NCBI RefSeq assembly: GCF_048771995.1
Contig: NC_133027.1
Span: 6,382,001 to 6,446,000 of the forward strand
From: Taeniopygia guttata
Lineage: Eukaryota; Chordata; Aves; Passeriformes; Estrildidae
Direction of reading: 5' to 3'
DNA: 64,000 bases
Positions 36,837-48,800 of the stretch are shown piece after piece. Made by a program: the position numbers and the translations under genes. The first letter of the stretch is position 1. Each line of letters starts with the position of its first letter. The notes under the pieces are model-generated. The model worked only from the letters and a program-made list of their open reading frames with translations. It did not search any database and was not told where the DNA came from.

Positions 36837-39800
36837 GAGAGAGAGACAGTGCTGCCCATTTTTTCATGTACACACACATATCAAGTGAGCAGCACCAGGT
36901 CTCCCTGACACTGCTGCCCTGCAGTGAGACAATGAGCTATTGCTGGGTGGGAGCTTTGCCCACACCCACTCCCATGCACATCAAACACACAGAAGCATTA
37001 AACCATAATTTGCTGGTTTATGATCCCCATGTGGATCATCCATCCAATCCAGAAAAGGAAAAACCCATATACTACCTGCTCCCATGGACTTATTTAATGC
37101 TGACAAATCCCAGTGTTTACGACTGCTGTACTGGTGAGAGAAGTCTTCAGCTGCTCACAACTTGATTTGCACCGGTTTTATGCGGCAGCACGACATTTAT
37201 GTCCAAATGTTCTCGCTCAGGATTTATGACAAAGCGCTCATGCTTCTACTGACATTTTCAAGTTCAGTATATTTAATCTCACCGTTCAATAAATTGGGCC
37301 CATAAACATGTTTATGTCCCTTGGCTATAACATCCCTGGGCACAAGAACACACCAGGCAGCCGAGGACTTAATGGTGCGTAATAATCTTTGGAGAACAAA
37401 TGTTCCATTAAAAATGAATTTGGAAATGTCTACCTTAATACTATAAGTACCTTAAACTCATTTTCTTGCAACTATTAAATGAATTTAAGGCCCATATGTT
37501 CACTACATCCACTACAATATTGTGCAAACAAAACCCAGAGAGACATGAAGAGAAGCAAGAGTGCAGATTTGGCTCCAGTCTGTAAGAAAAACATTGTTCC
37601 CTCTGCTCTCAAAAAATAAGATTAAAACCATTACATGACAAGCTGCAGATGCACGCTGCCAAGTATTAGTGCTCACACTAAAATAAAATTCTTATAATAA
37701 GCTTATCATCCTAATACTTCCATATTTCCAGTAGATCTACAAACTGGAGCAAAAATCCCAGCTCCACCACAGGTCCTGGATCTTGTCCTTCTTCCTGAGC
37801 CATGTATGTGGACCGTCTCCCACCATGCCCATCTGCACACCAGGGCTGGAGATGGTGCTCAAAGGCCTCCAGACCACAGCAATCCCAAGTAAAATGGCCA
37901 AGCTCAGCAGAGATGGTGCTTTAACCCACCATTTCATGCTTCCCATGTGAGGCTGGTCACAGCCACGTTGGTGCTATGCTAAAGCTGCTTCAAGCTCTCC
38001 ACAGCCTGAGTCGTCCTTGTTTTTTACCATAGGCCACAGAACAGCCTGGAAGAGCTGTCACCATCCTTCTGCTGAAGTGGGAGACAGCTCCACCCCTCTT
38101 CCATGTCAGGAACCATCACCACTGATCACCCAGCTGTTCTCATGCCTCAGACAACAGAATTAAAGAGGAACACCCACAGCTGCATCCGGCTGAGTTGTGT
38201 CTTCGGGATGTATTTTCCATGGTCAAGCAAGGATAGATTTGAAGGATCCAGGACATCCATACATGTCTTAGGTACCTGAGCAGGTGGCATTTCATTATCT
38301 TAACTCTGAAAGTCTCTAAATGCTGTGCTGGGCTATACCATGAATCCCCCTAATATTTTAAGGTGGTGATAACCACACCTTTAAACCAGGACAAGGCCAA
38401 AATGTTGTGCACAGGCCAGTGGGAAGCCCAAGGGAGTATGTACACACATGGGAACACAGGCACGACCAGGCACATCTACAGCCAGGGCAAATTGGGATAA
38501 ATGGAGACAAGCCTGGAAATGGACAAATGCCTCCAGAGTGGCACAAGCAAACATAAATCCTGCCTCTCCAGAAAGGTCCTCCCTTCAGCTCATCTACAAA
38601 GAGGCTGAGCTGAAGGGAGGACCTCCCTGGAGAAGCAGGGCCTCCACTTCTCTATAGCCTCCTGTCAGGTAGTTGTACAGAGTGATAAGGTCCCCCTGAG
38701 CCTCCTTTTCTCCAGGCTAAACACCCCCATCTCCCTCAGCTGCTTCTCCTCAGACCTGTGCTCCAGACCCTTCACACCTGCTCCACTGCCCTTCTCTGGA
38801 CACTGCTCACCTCTGTCTCATCTTCCCCATGAACACGATTTCAGTTTATTCAATGACTTCCACTTGCTTGTTTTGAATCTGGTTCAAGATTTTTCCCGTC
38901 CACTTCCTGCTCCATCAGAAGTGCCCCACCTCACTGCAGAACAGTTTGATGTAGACAGAGCCATCAGTCCCTCCACGTCACCAAGGTGATCATCAAACAC
39001 ACACTTGGGACTCGGCCGAGCTTTAATGGTTTGTTCTGGACAAGCCTCACTGGTCTCCCCAGCCGTGCTATTTGCAGGTTGGACACGGACCCAGTTCCTC
39101 AGCATCATTTGGCCTCAAGCAGGGCAAGGAGCCAGTGTGGTGTGGGGCTGTGACCAGCAGTGCTGGCACGCTCACCTACAGCACCTGCAAGGCACCGTTT
39201 CTCTGCTCTGCCATTATTTTTTCACATCTTCAAGCAAACTTGAGAGCAGAGGAAGAGGTGCCCCACACCCAGCAGCAGATGCAGGGAAGACAAACCACAG
39301 CCACAGAGGTGCTGAGGCTCCTTCCTCTCCCCACCCTCTCACAATGTCATTGTTTTCATTCTCAGAGCTCAAGTCAAACAACTTTATTCACCAGAGTGCT
39401 CCTCAAGAAAATACCACCTTGAAGGGGAAACCTCATGCTCAGAGCCCCTCCAAGCCACATGTCCTTTCACCCCACTAGTAACAAAGGGACACAGTGCATA
39501 GAAAAGGATTAACACATCAGTTGTATAGGTGCCTTATACAGCTGGGAAGGAAAGTTTAGGAGGTCTCCCAGGACCTGTGGCATACACAGTGCCACGGAAT
39601 GAGCAGCTCAGCAGCCCAGGGTTCCAGAGACAGCTTCATGAAAGGCTGGATTTCAGGAAACTCCATGCTCCAGCCCTTCATCACCAGGGACAAGGTCCAT
39701 CAGTTCACCCATGACGCTTGGGGCAACTGATCTCCACCATCCTAGTGCCAATCTGAGCTGGAGCACCTGGAGCTTCTACCACCTACATACAGAGGTATTC

Positions 39801-42800
39801 CAGAGATGGGCAGTATTAATCTGTGCACCACATGCTGTGACAAATCCTGACTGTGACAGGCAGGCTGGATGAAGCATTACAGACAGAGAGCACAGCCCAA
39901 GGGCACAGGCAAGTCAGACAGAAAAACCACAGTGATGCAGCCCAACCCTCCCCTACACCCAGATATAAGCTCCAAATCACTGCAAAGCCAGCTCTTCTCC
40001 TGAGCTCAGCCCACCTCCCTCCTCCAAATATCCTCCTGACTCATGTAAACACAGCCACAGCAGCCTATTTTTATGTCTGAGCACAACTGAGAGCCTGCAC
40101 AAGAGAGCCAGGATGCAGCACATCCACACTGCAGCTGACAAGATACCACAGCTCAACCAAACCAGGACTTGGAAATCCCAAGTGCACAACACAAATACCT
40201 TTCCAAAATGCAAAAATTCCACTGACCACTGCCAAAAAGGGGAAGCTATTGGAAACTCAATTCCTCCCCCTGCCACTCAAAATATACTTCAGGTCCTAAA
40301 TGAGGAAGTTTGAAGATGTACCAGGTCCTCCACCTGGGTCAGGACAATCACCAGTATTGGCATAGCTGGAGGATGAAGGGGCTGAGAGCAGCCCTGCCAA
40401 GGACTTGGAGGTGCAGGTGTGTTGTGTCCAGTTCTGGGGTCCCCAACATAAAAAGGATGTGGACCTGCTAAATCAGGTCCAGAGAAGGCTACAGAAATGG
40501 TCAAGTGGCTGAAGCACCTCTTGTAAGAAGACAGTTTGTTCAGGCTACAGAAGAAAAGGCTCCAGGGTGACCTTACTGCAGTCTGCCAATACCTGAAGGA
40601 GCCACAAGACGTCTGGAGAGGGCCCTTGAACATGGGCATGTAGTGACAGGACAAGGGGGATAGAATGAATGGCCTAAAACTGAAAGAGGGCAGGTTAGAT
40701 TGGACATAAGGAAGAAATTCTTTCCTGTGAGGGTGGTAAAGCTCTGGAACAGGCAGCTCAGAGAGGCTGTGGCTGCCTCACCCCTGGAAGTGTTCAAGGC
40801 CAGGCTGGACAGGCTCTGAGGCAATCTGGTTAGTGGGTGGCATCCCTGCCCACAGCAGGGGGGTAGAAACTCGATGATCTCTATTTTTTTTTGTCAGACA
40901 GTTGGAAAGGACACACTCATGAAGATTAGTTAGTGATAGAATAGTTTTCCCAACCACGGAGGACAGTGCTGCTATCAGACCCTCCCAGGACCCAGTGATT
41001 CATATCCTTAGCAAGAGCTGTTTGGACAACAAACCACAAAAATATATGTTTGGAGTTTGTTGCATTTTTTTTAAAGACAAAACTGAAAATCTTGCAAGGC
41101 AGAAAGGGACTTCTAACAATCACTTCCCACAGGTTTTCTGGAAAATTACCAAACCAGACAGTGAAGAGAGGTCTGTGATCAGCCACATGTAGTTATGAAA
41201 ATGTTTATGACCTGGGAACTTGAAAATCATAATGAGACAAGACCTCTTTTCCCAATACATTTTGTGGAAGTTATCTCTGTAACAGCCCCTTGGTCCAAGC
41301 CTCCTGAACTCCTGCCCACCACCACAGGATGCTGCTATACCAGTGACCTGCTGAGTGGATTTACTCTTGCTTTAGTTTGCATGAGAATGGCCAGCATAAG
41401 TATTTTATGTAATTATTAAATTTTAAACGGCTTTTGCAGAGTTAATCTTCATTATAACCCTCTGGGACAGCTGGTAACCCTGAGCACACACACTGCCACA
41501 GCCAGAGCCATATAAATATCCAGACACCCACAGATGCCAACCCAAGGATTAAATTCACCTCTTGCATTTTTTTTTCCTCCCAGTCTTGGAGAGTGAGGAA
41601 AAAACACAAAAAAAAAACCAACCTTGTTATTCAAAGAGTGATGTGTGAGAGCCCCACTGATGTGAGAAATCACAGCCCTTCCAGCACTGAAACTGCTGTC
41701 GGGTTTTTGGCAAAAACACCCTGGGCTCAGAGTGGTTTTCTACAAGGACAATCCTCTCCTGCAGAGCTGCCCTGCCTCCCACACTCGGCCCTACACCTTA
41801 ATGGGCAGGCACAAATCCCAATCCCTCATTAAATTAATACAAGGGCCACCCAGGAATTTTGACCATTGGATAATTTGGGTTTTCTTTTATGAAGCAGATT
41901 TGGGAGCAAATGTTCCAGCTTCCAAAAGGAGCTCCTCACAGCCCTGCGTATGCTGCAGATAGATTGCTCACGTAGCAACACACATTAAAAGTGATCAAGC
42001 ACCAGTCTTTGGTGCTAATGCAATAAGGCTGAGGAACAGGAGATGATAAAACCTGTACATGATTAGGTTTCTTCCTCTCTAAGCAGAACAGCAGCCTCCC
42101 ACGTTTGCACTTTCCAAGGCTCCCTTTTATCATGAAGCCCTGGTCAGCTCTTGCATACGCCCTTTGGAAATCACATAGCTTCCCAAAAGGACAAAATGAT
42201 TTTTGGGCAAACCTGAGCAATGTTTTACATTGGGTGGTTGAAGGATTGTCAGATGCCACCCCAACACTCCCATGGCAGAGGTTTGTGCTGCAGATAAAGA
42301 GTTGCTCCATCCCACCCAAAGCAGAGTACTGTGCCCGTGTAGGAGCAAATGCAGCATGAAATGCAGCAGAATAAGCTGCAGTGGGGGAGCATCCATACTC
42401 TTTGTGGTGCCCAGCACATTCCTGTCTCTTCCAATTTAACCAGCTCCCCTTCTGCCTGGGTGTCTCTCTGCAGAGGTGGACAGGCTGTCATCAGGGGACC
42501 AGCAATCATCTGCACATCATCAAGCTGCAGATGCCAGAGAAGAGGCTGCTTTGGAAAACAAAAACAAACACAACACCTTCCGCCTCTCTGTTTTGGCAGG
42601 TGGACAGACATCAATCCCTCATCTCATGCACTGCCTGCCAGAGCCGTATTAGGCTTTGCACACAAGCCCAGGGCTGCTCCTCTCCAGGCGTAGTTGCGGT
42701 TACTGAATTATGTCAGCAGCAATGGGCACACCTGCCCTCCGGAGATGCTCTGGGCATCTCTGCCCTACCTGTGGGCCTGGGCACAAAACCTCGAGCCCAC

Positions 42801-45800
42801 TGCAGTTTGAAGCTGGTAAAGCTTTAGTGCTTGACAGGATTGTTTGTTTGCCCAGCTGTTTCCACAGCAGCTCCTCCATCCTTACCCAGCCTCCCAGTGT
42901 GATCCTCTGGCCACCTGCTGAGACCTGTTCAGGAGCTGATCACAGGGAGAACTACCTCTACCAAACAAAACCACTACACTAAGTGGCTCTCATCTCATTT
43001 ACCCACACAAGCACTAAGGAGGGGTCCTAAAGCAGCATTCAGTGCTATGCTGTAGACCTGCGAGTGCCAAGTCTGCAGCAGTTTCCTTATACAGAGCAGC
43101 AGTTAAATAGGCCTGAGGAATAACATTCTCAGCTGGACTGTTTCCATGCATTGCTTCATCAGGTAATGGATCTCTAGAAAAGACTGACTCAAAAAGCTCA
43201 CACATAACCTTAACGTGCTGTCTCTTGCAAAGAATCATGTAATTTTACTTTGATAAGCATCTTCCAACTAACCATAGATGAGTATCTGATTCCATTTGAG
43301 ATCCAGCCTGCAATGACCCTGCCATCCCCACACCCCCACTGGTTATATTCAGGGGGGAGTGCTTTGGAGCTGCAGCACAGCACCAGGCTCTCCAAAGGTA
43401 CAAGATGTGGTCCCCCTTCAACACCCTCAGGGACTTCCTTGGGAGCAGACCAAGCTCAAGCCCAGCCCTGGTCCCTCAGCAGCCAGCACACAAGCCAAGG
43501 ACTACTCCCTACACATCACCAATGGCCCTCAATGTGCTGACGCTGACAAACCAAGACCCCCAAATCCCAACATTCCCCACTTCTCCAGCATCACATCTCA
43601 ACTTCCCACTTTGATTTGGAGCCATTTTAAGCACGTGCTCTTCTACATGCAGTAAAGCCTCAGCTCAACCCCAGCTGCTAACCGCTTTTGCAGAACAGTT
43701 AATTTCTCTCATTATTTAACCAGAGGCTTCCTGGCTGTGCTCTCACCACCCACTGCAATAATGGGCAATTACAAGACTTGAAGAAAAATAAAAGGGAAGT
43801 GGCATCTCATGCCAGGCCAGCACTGCCAAGATCTATTCTTCAGTCTTTCAACTCCAAAAAACAAAAAAAATCACCAAACTCTTTTCTTGCCTCCTGGCAT
43901 ATCATTTCAGACAGCTGCTTCTACAGACAGGTTTTACCCTAACATTTTGAAGTCTTTGTCTTTTCATCCTCTGCTACTAAATGGATGAAAGCCAAAGGCA
44001 ACAGTATCAGCAATTTCTGCAAAAATAATTCAATGCCATCTTCATGTTTGGCAAATGGCATGTTTGGTATGATGGCAAATCTGGCATTTCCAAGGCATTA
44101 GAGAGACAAGCTCCAATTCTCAGTGTTTATTGAAAGGCTCCTGAAAGCCCATTTTCTCACCTCTGGAAATGTCTGAAGAAAGGAAATGGGTATTTGGTAA
44201 AATAAAGGCATGAGCCTAGTGTGTAGACTATTCTTGATTTTCTAAACAAAAGAAGTCATACATACAAGGTTAAACCACAGAGCCCTATCAGCCCTGTACC
44301 CATGTCACTCAGGCACCACGTGGATAATTTCTGAGGAAAACTCTGACAAGCTGTCAACTGCTGGATCCCTATCTGCAGAGCTGCAAAGTAAGAGCCAGCT
44401 GAGGCAGCAAGAGGTCCAGTTTCTCCAACCACAGCTACACTGTTCTACCTTCTCAATCTCTCTCTGGACAGCCCCTGTTGTGAGATGGACACAAGGACAG
44501 ACGTGGAGGTGAGCTGGCTATTAACCCAGGCCGTTAGTCACTGCAAGCTCTTCCCAGACTTCTGAATCATTTAATCCAGTGAGAAGCACTGGCATTTGCT
44601 GCCTTGGCTGGAACATATCCACAACTGAAGACATGGGTCTAGTTCTAACACCAGCCTCCCAAGCTACTTCTATTTTTATGTTTGAACTGTTATTTAAGGC
44701 ATGTATTATGACCAGAGAGAGGACAAGGCACAGATACCAGCTCATGGGGAGATGAGGACAAGTGAACCTCCTTCTGACAACAACTGCTGATCAGGATCAC
44801 ATACCTATCTCAATTATTTAAACAATTCAGGTCCCTTCAGGAACTGGGGAAGTTTTAGCCCCTGCTTCCACCCTCTTTTGGTAAGGAGTCCAATCACAGT
44901 GCCATGACTATGCTCCAGCACTGAACAGTGCTAGTGCAACCCTGACCACACTTCACCCAGCACCCACACCTTGTAGAAATCAATAAAATCCCCCAAATGG
45001 GCAAAGCCTTGGATGCCCACCTGGTGCCATGGGAGGATCGGGGGATTGCCAATGTGAGGCCCGGAGCCCAGGACAGCTCCTCTGAGGAGAGGCTCCTGTG
45101 CCTACGTCAGACCCGGACTTTCCTTTCAAAGGTTAAAGCTGTTTACTGAAAGGATTAGGAGGGAAGAGATGGTAAACTAGGAACAAATGGGGGCAGACTG
45201 TTTGCAAGAGCTATGTAAACAGGCAATAAACACACCCCAGACCCTTGCTGATGTGCCAGCCAACCTCTGGATGGAAGTCATACAGATGTACTGCCAGCAC
45301 CCAGCCCAGGGGCTTCACACCCAGCCACAAAGATCATTTACACCCCAATTGCCCTCTACACCCCTTGCGCAACCGCAGACAAGGCTGGCACCTGAACCTG
45401 GGGAGCAGCTGTGGTCCTCACATCTCAGGAGTCTTTGCTCTGGTAGCCTACCATGAAGGGATCCACACAGCAGCACAGAAGGGGAAAGATTCCCCCTCTG
45501 CAACAGCCTGAAGTTTGTTCCTTGCTAAACTCACCCCTGTCTGAAATGCTGCTAGAGGATGAAGCATGATTTGGGAACAAACACTGCTGGAGCAGCAGAA
45601 AGCTAAGCCATGACGCGGCAGCTCTGCAGAACATCTCAGCTGTACAGCCAGTTATTAAATAAAAGGTCAATTCCTTTACAGCACTACACCTCTCCTTTCA
45701 AGTAAACAGTCTTAAGAGCCAGACATTTCAACAGGAAAGGCAGAGAGGGATTTATGCTCCACCACAGAGGAGAATAATTTCCATATCTGACACGACAGAG

Positions 45801-48800
45801 AAGCACCACCAAGTAAGAGCTAATGAGCAAGGCCCTTCCAGCTAGTGCAACATGATTTGGTTTGTACTAAAAGCGAGACAAAGCATTAATTGTTTTGTGC
45901 CTGTTTGCCTGCCTTTATTGCACAAAGTTCATCTGAGGACATTTGGTGGCAGGAGGAAGTCACGAAGCCACCCATGCCAAGAGGGAACCTGCGTGACTGT
46001 TGCAGGAATGACTGGTGGTAAGGGCGCCATTCACCTCCCGACTGGAGAGGTTCAATCACACCAAGCTGGTTTATCACCTAAGTGTGGTTTTGCTGTGACA
46101 CCCAGCTTATTTCCCAAGACAAAGGGAAAATTTAGCAAGGATCTTGCGAAATTTATGCAGCTGTTAACGTGACAGAGAAGGCTGGAACAACTCACCCTGG
46201 GAAGCACAGGATGAACATGAATGAAGCTGTCCCCTAAACGATGACATGATCTGGGAGGTGAGGTTATGGGTTAAAACAGGCCATCCATCTCCACATGAAC
46301 CTTCTCTTACCTGCATGGTTTCTTTAACTTGAATCATTATTAAGTGACCCCATTCACAGCAGTGCCCACAAAGGCAGCTCTGAGGTGGCTTCCAGAAGGA
46401 TCAGCTGCAGCATAGGCACTTAGGCATGGTCCGAAACACCAGGATAGAATTTAGAGCTGCACCTACTCAAAGCAGCATGGTCTGGTACCTGCACTTGAGC
46501 ATTCCTTGTCCAGTACAAACTGCTCTGCTCTGAGGTGCTTCAAGAAACAGGAAAGCATCAGAAATTCAACCAACTGGTAATTAAATCTTGGGGAAAAGGG
46601 TTACTGCAAGTTAGCAACAACCACTCATTTCTGACCTATGAATCATGGCTAAACCCATGTATTCCTGGCAGTGCTCACAAGCAAGGATGTCTAGTAAGTT
46701 TCTGTAACTCCATTGCAGATCACTTATCACAGTCTCATGGACCATGCTTTGGGTGCCACAGATTTTAAGGACAATGGAGTGCAAGGGTTATGGGAAAAAG
46801 TTATAAGAAACAGAAAAAAGTTTAAGTGCAGCCCAAGAACACAAAAGAGTTAAAAGGAAACTGATAAGCAACACAAACACAAGAGAAAGCAGAAAACCAA
46901 TTCCAACAAGATCTTACTGGTTGTATAAATGAATTAATGAAGGCAAACAAAGTGTAGGTCTATTAATCAGCAGGAAGGTGAAGAAAGTACATGACAGAAG
47001 ACGCCCTATTCAAAACCTTCTTTGCTTTGTACTTGAGCACTCAAGGATGACTTTCATCAAGGACTGATCTCTCTTAAACCTTCCAATCTTTGTTCAATCC
47101 ATTCTTTGTTTGCCACCCTCCCCCCCCCACCCCCCCCTTTGTTAAATGTGCTTTTCTAAAGGTTAACTGTGAACGGATGTTTAAGGTTGAGCAATGTCTG
47201 CACAAGATAAAAGGGAAGGTCAAAATTGCCACGGGATCTTTGTAGAGGAAGAACTGTGCATCTCACTAGGGAGATCATGGCTACTTGGTGCTCATGGTCA
47301 TAACACCATTAGTTTATCACTGATTTTTACAAATTTCAACTTGAAGATTACAACATGTCATCTTTGAAGTCTCATCAGAAAGTTGACAGCAAATCATCCA
47401 CTAAATGAGCAGAAAACACTACCAAAAAGAGAGTCCAGGCAGACCTGACAACAGGAGCTGTACACATCCACGACTCAGCCTTTAAGGATAACCTTTCTGC
47501 CTCCAGTGTGGGGAGAGGGCTTGGGACACAAGCCAGTACTTGGGATTTAGGGCTAAGAACTGAAATTGAGGCAGTGCCAAGAGATGGGGAATGACTCAGC
47601 CTTCCAGAAACAGACAGGGATGAGGGGATAAACGACAACACGAAAGACAGCCAGATCCATGCCTGAGTCACGGAGAAAATAAGAACCATACGAAACAGAA
47701 GAAAAACAGGAAGGGAAGAAAATGGGGGGGGGGGGGGGGAAGGTGCCTTCATTCAAAATCATTCTACCAATGGAAGAAGGGAAGAAGCTGGGTGAGAAGA
47801 AGAAAAGCTAGAGCAAGCAGGTGTCACCCCCTCCATTAATTCTTCCTTCAGGAGCAGGGAATTGGAAGGAGGAGAAACCAAGGATGAAGAAACATCTGAG
47901 GAACCATGCTTTGTGAGGGCTTTGTTCCCACTACAAGACCCACCAAATGAGGAAAACCACAGGTCCCTGTCTGTGGGGTTGGCTCCTCCACAGCCCTGTG
48001 TTGGAGTGGGGAGGACCTCACATGGTCACTACTGCTCACCATGCCCGTTGCAGTAATAGATCCACTTCTCTCTGTTCTGTGTGGGGGTGGTGGACTTTTT
48101 CATAATAGCTTTTTCCACAATGGCACTGGGATCTTGCCGAGGTCCCTTCTTCAGAGTCCGTGAGCTCTTTCTGACGCTGCAGACCACGATCACCACCAGG
48201 ACCAGCAGCAGGAACAGGACGATCATCCACGGCAAGTGCTCGTTGATGTCGAAGTGCTGGTGGACGTTCTGTGAGCCTCGCCGGGGCGGCCTGTATGGGA
48301 CGCTGGGCTTCTCGCCCCCCATCATCTCCAGGGATGGCTGCTTCTCCAGCGCTTGGCTGCTCTGCTTGTGCCGGTAGCTCTGGGCCTGGCCGGTGGTGCC
48401 GGAGCCCGTGAGGGTCCCGCCGATGCTGTCCGTCTCGTTGGCTGAGGTTTCGTTGTAGTACCGTGCCCGCTCCACCATGCTGCTGGACGCGTGCGGCGCT
48501 GGAGAGGGGACAAAATCGGGAACTGAAGAGTTCAGACCTGTGGGAGGAGAGGAGAGGTGAGTGCCTCGGCCCTGGAGATGCGATATGGCATCACATCACG
48601 GGCTAAGACCTGCCTGAGCATCGGCTTGGCCAGCAGACAGAAACCCAACGCCAGGCAGCGAGAAAGAGTAGAGGTGAAGTTGAGGTTTGCCGCTGGGAGC
48701 AGATGGGTATGGTTACAGAGGGAGCTTCAAGGTAAAACTGACCTGTGCTGGTTAAGGCTAGAGGCAGCTTAATACAAAAAATTAATTACCAAAGGCATGT

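Larger units (their letters stand above)
33516..48039 (-). other. TNFRSF21: TNFRSF21 intron 3
   Basis: 14524 bases, GT-AG, phase 1, the largest intron. It carries two CR1 fragments, the (TA)21 microsatellite, AT-rich islands, the poly-C and poly-G tracts, and CpG-retaining blocks at about 37165-37510 and 45840-46200. Confidence 0.9.
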
